Shown here one piece after another: positions 26,182 through 36,130 of a stretch of 64,000 nucleotides of DNA. The translations under genes and the position numbers were made by a program. The notes beneath the pieces were generated by a model, which saw only the letters and a program-made list of their open reading frames with translations, was not told the origin of the DNA and searched no databases. This DNA is from Thalassia testudinum (Eukaryota > Streptophyta > Magnoliopsida > Alismatales > Hydrocharitaceae): positions 159,625,001 to 159,689,000 of the forward strand of contig JAZHRO010000063.1 in assembly GCA_037157565.1 (NCBI GenBank). Direction: 5' to 3'. The stretch's first letter is position 1; each line of letters begins with the position of its first letter.

Positions 26182-26212
<31 letters not shown>

Positions 26213-26248
26213 GATATATAGATATATATATGTATATATATATGTATA
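26110..26248. repeat. TA-rich microsatellite, left arm
   Basis: Interrupted TA/TATG repeats between LTR-E and solo LTR-F. Together with 28237-28438 it looks like one microsatellite split by the LTR-F insertion. Confidence 0.95.
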
Positions 26249-28232
26249 TGTAACGACCCGGTTCCCGAGTCCCTACGAGACACGAGAACCGGACCGACTC
26301 GACTAATCCCAAGACCTAGTCGTCCAACGAGGAAGTAACCAAAAGAGCAGTAAAATAAACCACATTCAACATGAATATAACTAACAGTAAGAAAGTACAA
26401 CAGTAAGGAAAGAAACTACTACAGTATATACCACCACAACAGTAGAACAACATTTATCATATAACATGAACTGCTGGTAAAGAAAAAATACAGCGGAAAC
26501 AAGAACTACTCACTATAACGGAAACAAAGAGGTACAAAAGACAGTAGTAACTCTACTGGACCCTACTCGGCCCAGCGTCCTCTGCAGCCGCTGACCCTGG
26601 CTGCTCAACACCTGGTCCTGAAAAAGGTAACGAGTGTAACACGTCAGCAAAACGCTGAGTAGAGTGGCAACTAAAACTAAAGACAACAGTAGAGTTCACT
26701 TTCCAGGAGTTCTACTCCTACTTCCCCGTAGGGTTCCATCCTTTTTACTCAAACATCCAGGTTTCACTTTCCAGTTTCACATTCTTACAATCCATGTTCT
26801 CGACCACGTTATCTATTCACAACAGGAAGCTGTTAATTCAAATTACAGGCAGCTTTATATCTCTTTCCATTTTCCAAGACTGCGGTATTATACATTCCAC
26901 TAGTTTTCCCATCCTGGGATTCATGCCATATCCTAGGATCTATCATACAATCTAGTTTTCCAGTCCTAGGATTCATGCAACACCTAGGAGCTATCATTCC
27001 ATCTATTTCTCATTCCTAGGGTTCATGCAATGTCCTAGGTTCTATTTATGGTTTCATAATTTAACAGATTTTATTAATAACTTAAAGCCACTCTACCAGG
27101 TACAATGGGAGTAATGGGGATGTGATCGGGAATCCCGCGTGCCTCCGCGACTCCCAAGACTGCAACTGAACAAGGTCCTATAACAAGGATCAAACACAAG
27201 GAAAGTCTCAAAACAGTGTATAGCTACTGTAGATGGGTAGAGGAATTAATTCTGAAAAGAACGCAACTCGAATCGCGGAAAACGGAACCCGAACGAGCCC
27301 TAAATGGGTCGAAAACGAGGACACTGTGTAAAATCAGACGTCTGGAAGAAGTTCCAGACGTCTTAAAAAGTGGATCAGAGAATTACCTGCTCAGCGTGGT
27401 TTCCCAGACGTCCATAAGTCTAAGGAGACGTCTGGCCTATCTCCCAGACGTCCGATGGTCACACCGGACGTCTGGAGGTCGCTCCCGCCGTCTGGTACAA
27501 CGCTAGACGTCTGATTCGCGTTGGATGGTGAATCACCAAGCCTGCGCACAGCCAACGACCTCCCTCAGTAAGGCCAGTCAACAGGAAGGAAGAAGAAAGC
27601 AGACTACTCACCTTTCAGACGTCTGTATGATCTTCCAGATGTCTCCCTCGCCGTCTGGCTATCAACCCAGACATCTGATTCTGGAAATTTTTCCAGAACA
27701 GGGCACCACTCAGCCTCCGCTCGCGACGCCGCCCGCGTCGCACCTCGCGCGTCTGCTGCTCAGACCACAGCAGGTCCCTCTCCGCGTCATTCCGCGCCTC
27801 CTGCGCCCTCCGCCGGCTGGCCAAGCCGCTCCGGCGAGCTTGCCCTCATGGCAGAGCTCCGCCCTCGCAAGCCGCACCTCCTCCGCGCTCACTGCGGCCG
27901 CCGCTGCCGCCCTCGCACTCGCACGCTCTCACTCACAGGAAGGAGAAGAGGAAGGGGACGGTGGAGACGACAGGAGGGGAGGCGTGGCCTTTTAAGGCCG
28001 CGCGAGGAGGAGGGAGAGAGAGCGCGGCAGGTCTGCAGCCGCAGAGAGAGGGAAAAAGAGAGAGAGAGAGGAATCGCGGGTCTGCGCGCACAGGCGCGCA
28101 GAAGAATCTCTCATGCAAAAAATAACTATTTTACAGACGTCTGGTCAGACGTCTAGATGTGATCCCAGACGTCTGGTCCGACGTCTGGGCCACCTCCCAG
28201 ACGTCTTAAAAGACGTCTGGGCACGCGTTCGT

Positions 28233-28236
<4 letters not shown>
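26249..28236 (-). repeat. Solo Tekay LTR with 697-bp deletion (LTR-F)
   Basis: It starts TGTAACG and ends CGTAACA with TA microsatellite on both sides and no internal region, so it is a solo LTR. It is type II like LTR-E. Near 26694 it lacks the segment equivalent to LTR-E 23887-24583 (697 bp), which accounts for its length of 1988 bp. Target duplications cannot be resolved because the flanks are TA repeats. Confidence 0.93.
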
Positions 28237-28270
<34 letters not shown>

Positions 28271-28320
28271 CATATATATATCTATATATGTCTATATGTA
28301 CATATATATATATATATGTA

Positions 28321-28353
<33 letters not shown>

Positions 28354-28438
28354 CGATATATATATACATATATATATGTATATATATATATATATATCTA
28401 TCTATATATATCTATATATATACATATATATATGTACA
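28237..28438. repeat. TA-rich microsatellite, right arm
   Basis: TA repeats with TACA/TATC variants between solo LTR-F and LTR-G. Confidence 0.95.
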
Positions 28439-28453
28439 TGTAACGAATGTGTG

Positions 28454-28562
28454 CCCCAGACGTCTTTTAAGACGCCTGGGAGGTGGCTTAGACGTCGGAC
28501 AAGACGTCTGGGATAACAACCAGACGTCTGATAAGACGTCTGGGATAGTTTAAAGACGTCTA
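28454..28562. promoter_or_regulatory. GACGTC palindrome cluster 1 in Tekay LTR
   Basis: Six GACGTC hexamers in about 110 bp, mostly inside the longer form CCAGACGTCTGG or its halves, next to the LTR 5' edge. GACGTC with its ACGT core is a known plant bZIP binding site (C-box), so an enhancer role is inferred but not shown. The same cluster occurs in every Tekay LTR here. Confidence 0.5.
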
Positions 28563-28685
28563 GAAATCCGTTATTTTCGACACATGCGAGTCGCCTGCGC
28601 GCCTGAGAGCGCAGACCGCTTTTTCCCCCTTTTTCTCTCTGCGGCTGCAGGCGGCCTGCCACCTCCTCTCTCCTCTCCGCGCGGC

Positions 28686-28694
28686 GTTAAAAGG
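28686..28694 (+). promoter_or_regulatory. Candidate TATA-like element of the Tekay LTR
   Basis: GTTAAAAGG lies in a GC-rich context inside the LTR in element orientation and is conserved in sense in the other copies as (G/C)TTAAAAGG. Its position would suit a core promoter. There is no transcription start evidence. Confidence 0.3.
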
Positions 28695-29000
28695 GGCGCG
28701 CCTCCCCTCCCGTCTCCACCGCCTTCTTCTTCTTCTCCTTCCTGTGCGCGAGAGCGAGCGGACGCGAGGGCGGCAGCGGCGGCCGCAGCGAGCGCGGAGG
28801 TGCGGCGTGCGAGGGCGGAGCTCTGCCGTGGGGGCGAGCTCGCCGGAGCGGCTTGGCCTGCTAGCGGAGGGCGCAGGGGGCGCGGAGCGACGCGGAGAGG
28901 GACCTGCTGCGGTCTGAGCAGCAGGAGCGCGAGGCGCGACGCGGGCGACGTCGCGAGCGGAGGCCGAGCAGGGCCCTGATTCTGGAAAAATTTCCAGAAT

Positions 29001-29345
29001 CAGACGTCTGGATTGATAGCCAGACGGCAAGGTCGACGTCTGTAAGATCATACAGACGTCTGAAAGGTGAGTTTCCGCCTTCTTCTTCCTACTTGTCGAC
29101 TGACCGTACTGAGGGAGGGGGGTTGGCTGTGCGCAGGTTCGCTGATTCGCCATCCTTTGCGAATCAGACGTCTGGAAGTTGTACCAGATGGCGGGAGTGA
29201 CCTCCAGACGTCCGGAGTGACCATCGGACGTCTGGGATCTAGGAAAGACATCCCTACAGACTTCTGGACGTCTGGGAAACCACGCTGAACAGGTAATTCT
29301 CTGATCCACCGTTTAAGACATCTGGAGGGAGTTCCAGACGTCTGA
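29001..29345. promoter_or_regulatory. GACGTC palindrome cluster 2 in Tekay LTR
   Basis: Roughly eight GACGTC hexamers plus several degenerate forms, often as paired half-sites 15-25 bp apart. It lies downstream of the TATA-like element. The function is unknown. Confidence 0.45.
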
Positions 29346-29638
29346 TTTTGCACAGTATCATCTTTTTCGACCCGTTTAGGGCCCGTTCGGGCCCCGTTTT
29401 CCGAGATTCGAGTTGCATTCTCTTCAGAATTAATTCCTCTACTCGACTACAGTAGCTATACACTATTTTGAGACACTCCTTGTGTTTGATCCTTGTGATA
29501 GGCCCTCGTTCGGTTGTAGTCTTGAGAGTCGCAGAGGCACGCGGGATTCCCGATCACGCCCCCATTACTCCCGTTGTACCTGGTAGAGTGGCTTTAAGTA
29601 TTAATAAAATCTGTTAAAGTATGGAACCATAACTAGAA

Positions 29639-29791
29639 CCTAGGGCATTGCATGAATCCTAGGAATGAGAAATATATGGAATGATAGCTCCTAGGTGTTG
29701 CATGAATCCTAGGGTCGGAAAACTAGATTGTATGATAGATCCTAGGATATGGCATGAATCCTAGGATGGAAAAACTAGTGGAATGTATATT
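29639..29791 (+). repeat. Triplicated 51-bp CCTAGG block in Tekay LTR
   Basis: Three degenerate tandem copies of about 51 bp, each with one or two CCTAGG palindromes and the word GCATGAATCCTAGG. The block is present at the equivalent place in all Tekay LTRs here. Confidence 0.8.
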
Positions 29792-31128
29792 ACTGCAGTC
29801 TTGGAAAAATGGAAAGGAATATATAAAGCTGCCTGTAAATTTAATTAACAGCTGCCTGTTATGAATAAGGAACATGGCTGAAATCATGGTTTGTAAGAAC
29901 GCGAAACTGGAAAGTGAAACATAAGATGTTCTGAGATTAAAGGATGGAACCCTACGGGGAATTAGGAGTGGAACTCCTGGAAAGAGAAAGGAATGGAACT
30001 GAGATGTTGTTCGTACTGTCTCTTGGGTACGCAGTACCAAGGGAAGTACCTGTACCTGTTTAGTGCAGAGTGGGGCCAGCCACCCCAGGGACCCGAGGTT
30101 AGGATTGGCCGCTCTGTACCGACTTGCTGGCCCTCGTGTACGTAGTACCGAGGAGAGCTACTAGTGTTAGGAGAGTACTAGCTACCCCACGGGCCCCGGG
30201 GTTCTGCTAGCCTCCTTCACCGACTTGTTAGGCCCACTAGGGCAAACCAGGGTAGTCAGGCGAGGGTGCGCGGACTGTGGAGGGGCAAGGCCCCGGTTTG
30301 GTTACTGTGGAGGGGTTGGACCCCTGTTACTGAGAGGGCTCTGCCCTGGTTCCGTGCTGTGCTTTGGGCGCACCCGTTAACGGAAACGACTAACCGCGTG
30401 CCAGTGCGGGCTAGCTACCTGTGCGTTTATCGCGCGTGCCGTAGTCACCGTTACGTCTGTCAGTGACCTTGGAGTGGTTGACTGAGGGTAGGATCACCAC
30501 GGGGGACTCTCCCGGCCAGGAGAGCACCACGGGCTACTTCTACTTTTGGAAAAGACTGCAATCAAGATCGTTCCCACGAGGACATTCGAGATCAAGTAAA
30601 AGACCTGAGAAATAAATGAAATAGTGAGAAAAATTGAAAGATGTGAATAAAGGAAGTAATAGAACATAACAGCTACTGTACACTCTACTGTTGCCTTTAG
30701 TTAGTTTGCCACTCTACTCAGCGTTTTGCTGACGTGTTACACTCGTTACCTTTTTCAGGACCAGGTGTTGAGCAGCCAGGGTCGGCGGCTGCAGAGGACG
30801 CTGGGCCGAGTATTGTCCAGTAGAGTTACCACAGCCTTTTGTACCCCTTTTGTTTCTGTTCTAGTGAGTAGTTTTTGTTTCCGCTGTACCTTCTTTACCT
30901 GCAGTTCTTGTTATATGATAAATGCTGTTTTACTGTTGTGGTGGTACCTACTGTAGTAGTTTCTTTCCTTACTGCTGTACTTTCTTACTGTTAGTTATAT
31001 TCATGCTGAATGTGGTTTATTTTACTGTCTTTTGGTTACTTCCTCATTGGACGACTAGGTCTTGGGATTAGTCGAGTCGGTCCTGTTCTCGTGTCTCGTA
31101 GGGACTCGGGAACCGGGTCGTTACAAGA

Positions 31129-31140
31129 TGGTATCAGAGC
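31129..31140 (+). other. Primer-binding site, initiator-Met tRNA (Tekay-G)
   Basis: TGGTATCAGAGC, 3 nt after the LTR. Confidence 0.95.
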
Positions 31141-31303
31141 AAGGTCGTCCCGAGAAGTGAATCAACTGACTGGAAAATAACCAATTCACATGTTTATAGC
31201 TAGAGTAGCCACCACAACATGTCTCTTGACATGAGCTCTTAGAAGTTTTATTAGGTACCGTTGTTTTGACGTTTCCGTTTTGTTTCGCGTCTCCTTGTAG
31301 GAG

Positions 31304-34300
31304 ATGCCTCGCCGCGGGACTGGCGAGACTGGCCGCGGGCGCGGCCGAGGGCGAGGTCGGCGAGGTGGACGTGCTGTCGTTGACGTCTCGGTGGACCAGC
31401 CACCACTCCCCGGCATCCAGGCCTAGGACCTCGCCAGACTGATACGGGATATTGTACGAGAGGAGCTCCACCCACCGCACCGAGCACCTCCTCCTGGGGT
31501 TGCAGAGGGGGAGTCCTCTGTGGGACCACGCGACGGACGCAGCGCTGGACACGAGGGAGGGGATGGGCCCCTGCCACCCCCACCTTCCTCCGACACTTCT
31601 GTACACGAGGCACCTTCGCCTGGAGGTGCACCAGCACCTCCCCTACAGCGCCACTTCGAGCTTTTCGGACAGTTCCGGAAGCTGAAGACCCCCTCCTTCA
31701 AGGGGGATGAGGACCCGACCGAGGCAGAGGACTGGCTTGAGCAGCTGGAGAAGATCTTCGACACCCTTCGCCCCCCGGTGGAGTGCCGCGTGGCCTTTGC
31801 CACGTACCAGCTGGAGAGTGCGGCACACCGGTGGTGGAGGGCGGTCCAGGGACAGGAGAGGGACGAGCCGACGTGGGACCAATTCGTCACCCTCTTCTGC
31901 GAGCAGTACTTTCCCCAGACGTGGCAGGACCTGAGGAGGCGGGAGTTCCACACTCTCCGCCAAGGGACGATGACCGTGAGCGCGTACCGCACGCGTTTCT
32001 TGGAGCTGTCCCGCTTTGCAGCGACAGCGGTAGCCACTGAGGAGGAGCGCCTTTGGAGGTTCACCGAGGGGCTCCGGCCTGCGATCCGGGGGTATGTCAA
32101 ACCCCTGAAGCTGCCGATGTTTTCGAGGGTGGTAGAGGCAGCTATGACTTACGAGGAGACCAACCCGTCCGCGCGAGAGACCGACGACGGGCGGAAGAGG
32201 CCCTTTCAGCCAGACTTCTCACGCCGGCGAGAACGGAGACACGTGACATCCGCAGGAGAGCTGTCACGCTGTGCAGGGCCATCAGTGGCCTTTGGGGGCC
32301 CTCGACAGGGGCCAGTCGCCAGCACCGGACCCCCGCCTAGCCGACAGCAGGGACTCACTGAGGGCGGGAGTCGGGTTCCCCTCTGCTACCAGTGTGGCCA
32401 GCCGGGCCACGTCAGGAGGGACTGCCCATCTAGGGCAGGAGGTCAGCAGATACTTCCCGTGCAGAGCACTGGAGGGCGCGCAGGAGGCCGCGGTTCCCAG
32501 GCACGAGGAGGAGGACAGCAGTCGCGAGGAGGGTACCGGCCAGCACCTACCCGTCCGACGTAGAGTGTGGCTGCTTCGTCCGCACCTAGAGTTGAGGGGC
32601 GTATCAACGCCCTAACACACAGGGACGCCAGAGCATCGGGATCCGTGGTAGCAGGTATGGTTTCAGTTTCTGGCAGACTCGTTTACACGCTTTTCGATTC
32701 CGGCGCTACGCACTCGTTTGTCGCAGCCAGTTTCGCAGTTAGTTTGGACCAGGATTATACACTGTTAGAGAATCCGTTCGTAATCAGAGGTCCGAGTGGT
32801 CAGCTGTTTGTAGCTGAGGACGTGTACACGGGTTGCGGGGTCAGCATCGGGGGACATAGCCTGCCAGCTGACCTGATTATGATACAGATGGAGGACTTTG
32901 GAGTGATTCTGGGGATGGATTGGCTGTCCGCTTACCACGCCTTGGTAGACTGTTTTGAGAGGAAGATTGTCTTCTCCATTCCGGAGTTGCCTTCCTTCGA
33001 GTTTCACGGGCAGCTAGTGGACGGAGGTTTCAGGTGCATTTCGGCACTTCGGGCGGCGAGACTTTTGAGCCAGGGGTGTGAGGGCTTCCTAACTTGTGTG
33101 GTGGCAGAGCACAGCCCCGTGGCAGACTTTCAGAGCATCCCAGTGGTCAGAGAGTACCCCGACGTGTTTCCAGACGAGTTACCAGGACTACCGCCCGAGC
33201 GTGAGATCGAGTTTGAGATCTCACTAGTACCAGGGACCAGCCCCATCTCCACCGCACCATACAGGATGGCACCGCTTGAGCTGCGAGAGCTCAAGTCTCA
33301 GTTGCAGGACCTTTTGGAGAAAGGTTTCGTGAGGCCCAGTGCGTCTCCCTGGGGAGCCCCGGTACTGTTTGTGAAGAAGAAGGATGGGACCCTACGCCTT
33401 TGTGTGGACTACCGACAGCTGAATAGGGTCACCATCAAGAACAGATATCCGCTGCCGAGGATCGACGATTTGTTTGACCAGTTGCGGGGTGCCACGGTGT
33501 TTTCCAAGATCGACTTGAGGTCTGGATACCACCAGTTGAGGATCAGGGAGACCGACGTCTCCAAGACAGCTTTCCGCACCTGGTACGGACACTATGAGTT
33601 TTTGGTCATGCCATTTGGGCTGACCAATGCCCCCGCTGCTTTCGTGGACCTGATGAACCGGGTGTTTAGACCATACTTGGACCAGTTTGTGGTGGTTTTC
33701 ATAGATGATGTACTCATCTATTCTAGAGATCGGACGCAGCACGGACAGCACTTGCGGATGGTTCTGGACACTCTGAGACGACGCAGGCTGTACGCCAAAT
33801 ACAGCAAGTGCGAGTTCTGGTTGAGGGAGGTGACCTTTTTGGGTCATGTGATCTCTGGAGATGGCCTGGCGGTGGATCCCGCCAAGGTCGAGGAAGTGCT
33901 CAGGTGGGAGAGACCGCGTTCAGTCACTGAGATTCGCAGTTTCCTGGGACTGGCAGGTTACTACAGACGGTTCATCAGAGGATTTTCACAGATTGCACGT
34001 CCTATGACACAGTTGACCCGGAAGGATGTGCCTTTCGCTTGGACAGACGCCTGTGAGGCATGTTTTCTGGAGCTGAAGGAGAGGTTGACCTCGGCTCCCG
34101 CGCTCACCATCCCTGACAGTAGTGGCGGGTTCGTTGTGTACACGGACGCTTCCTTGCAGGGGTTAGGAGGTGTGCTCATGCAGAGGGGTCACGTGGTCGC
34201 TTACGCTTCGCGGCAACTGAAGCCCCATGAGCGTACCTACCCTACCCACGATCTAGAGTTGGCAGCTGTTGTCTTCGCGCTGAAGACATGGAGGCACTAC

Positions 34301-36071
34301 TTGTACGGTGAGACCTTCGAGATTTTTACAGATCACAAGAGCCTCAGATATCTTTTTGACCAGAAGGAGCTCAACATGAGACAGAGACGTTGGTTGGAGC
34401 TCCTGAAGGACCACAACTGCAGCATCTCCTACCACCCAGGAAAGGCCAATGTGGTGGCTGACGCCTTGAGCCGTAAGGCGCCCGCACGCTTGGCCAGTCT
34501 ACAGTTACAGAGTTGGAGCCTTTTGGAGGAGGTGGGCAGTTGGCGACCTCTAGAGTTACGAGGGTACTGTGGGGCAGTGACGGTGACACGGCAGACCAGG
34601 CCAGAGTTGATAGACCGCATCATCACGGGACAGATGGCCGATCCATACTTGCAGTCTTTGCGCGACAGAGTACTATCAGGGGACCCAGGGGACTTCTCTT
34701 TCACAGACCAGGTGTTACGCTTGAGGGGACAGTTGTGCGTCCCCAGAGACGAGGAGCTGTTGAGAGAGCTCCTGACTGAGGCACACGGTTCCAGATTCAC
34801 CATACATCCCGGAAACACGAAAATGTACCATGACTTGAGACGCGAGTTTTGGTGGAGAGGGATGAAGCGGGATGTGGGTGAGTTCGTGCAGCAGTGCTTA
34901 GTGTGCCAACAGGTGAAAGCTGAGCATCAGAGGCCTGCAGGGCCGCTTCAGCCGCTTCCAGTGCCAGAGTGGAAGTGGGAGAGCATCACCATGGACTTGG
35001 TGGTGGGCTTACCTGTTACCCAGCGAGGACACGACGCAGTCTGGGTAATAGTGGATAGATTGACGAAGACGGCACGATTCTTGCCGATCTGAGTCACTTT
35101 GGGACCAGCACAGTTGGAAGAGAGGTATATCCGTGATGTGGTGCGACTACACGGAGTTCCGCGGGAGATCGTATCCGACCGGGATACCCGCTTTACGTCC
35201 CAGTTTTGGGCTGAGTTTCAGCAGGCTTTGGGGACGAGGTTGAGGTTTAGCACGGCTTACCACCCCCAAACGGACGGACAGTCGGAACGCACGATACAGA
35301 CACTTGAGGACCTTTTGCGTGCCTGTGTACTAGACTGGAGGGGCTCTTGGGAGGAGCACCTGCCCCTGGCGGAGTTTGCATACAACAACAGTTATCACTC
35401 GAGCATCGGCATGGCTCCCTACGAGGCTCTGTACGGACGGAAATGCACGGCACCCTTGAGTTGGGTTGAGGTGGGGACCAAGTGGGAGGTTGGCCCCAGG
35501 TTGATCCGGCAGAGTCAGGAGGTAGTCGAGCTGATCCACAGACGACTCCGCACTGTCAGGAGCAGATAGAAGAGCTACGCAGATCGCAGATCGCAGACGC
35601 AGAGAGGTGCAGTTCGAGGTTGGGGACCACGTCTTCCTTCGTGTTTCGCCCATGAAGGGCTTACAGCGGTTTGGGGTGAGAGGGAAGCTCGCGCCGAGGT
35701 TCGTGGGGCCCTTTGAGGTCCTGGAGCGGGTTGGACCCATTGCTTACAGACTTGCCCTTCCCCCGCAACTTTCTGGTGTGCACGACGTGTTCCACGTGTC
35801 CAACCTCAGGGAGTACGTAGCCGATCCCAGCCACGTACTGAGTCATGAGAGCATCGAGGTGAGCGACGACCTGACCTACCCCGAGCGGCCAATGCAGATC
35901 CTAGACCGAGCCGTCCGCAGGTTGAGACAAAAGCAAGTACCCCTGGTAAAGGTTTTGTGGAGGAGCCAGCGGTACGAGGAGGCTACCTGGGAGCCTGAGG
36001 CGGCAATGCGGGAGCGGTACCCGGAGCTTTTCGCGGGTACGTCTTTTCAGACCGGCTTCGGTCCTCTTTGA
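31304..36071 (+). pseudogene. Tekay-G gag-pol polyprotein, nearly intact
   Basis: This is the fullest Tekay polyprotein in the window. Gag starts at 31304. The CCHC knuckle (C-X2-C-X4-H-X4-C) is at 32384-32425, the protease DSG at 32696-32704, the reverse transcriptase IDD at 33701-33709 and the RNase H TDAS at about 34142. The integrase HHCC and DDE core follow. The tail has the Tekay chromodomain-like pattern with VLWR and ATWE and ends at 36071. Breaks are: stops at 31424 (codon 41), 32561 and 35567 (TAG), a stop at 35090 (Arg to TGA), and a 7-bp duplication near 35589 that shifts the last segment by one frame. The protease to integrase stretch 32567-35089 is open. Confidence 0.95.
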
Positions 36072-36125
36072 GTTTGTTATGGTTATTTGGACATCTTTTT
36101 CCCGCACCCTAGTTGGTGCAAGTTT

Positions 36126-36130
36126 CCCTC
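36126..36130. other. Tail-to-tail fusion junction between two Tekay copies
   Basis: About 5 nt (CCCTC) match neither partner: the 3' untranslated sequence of Tekay-G ends before it and RNase H sequence of the minus-strand Tekay-H begins after it. Short non-templated filler is typical of end joining; this mechanism is inferred. Confidence 0.8.

Larger units (their letters stand above)
28439..31125 (+). repeat. Tekay-G 5' LTR (LTR-G), plus strand
   Basis: This is the only Tekay LTR in plus orientation. It starts TGTAACG after the microsatellite and ends CGTTACA, 3 nt before a PBS. It is type I, 2687 bp. It contains about 15 GACGTC hexamers in two clusters, a GC-rich block at 28610-28980 and a triplicated 51-bp block at 29639-29791. 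Confidence 0.95.
28439..36125 (+). mobile_element. Tekay-G chromovirus lacking its 3' LTR
   Basis: This plus-strand element has a 5' LTR, PBS, leader (31141-31303), gag-pol (31304-36071) and about 54 nt of 3' untranslated sequence. It stops at about 36125, inside the untranslated sequence, where it is fused through about 5 nt of filler to the minus-strand Tekay-H. The left flank is the TA microsatellite. Confidence 0.94.

Noticed and set aside
26041..26253. Tyr/Ile-repeat frames in the TA microsatellites (also 28113-28553)
   Set aside because: They are pure translations of TA repeats.
28454..28562. Regularly spaced repeats that could suggest a CRISPR-like array
   Set aside because: The repeats are 6-12-bp palindromes with uneven spacing inside a plant LTR; no array structure or associated genes exist.
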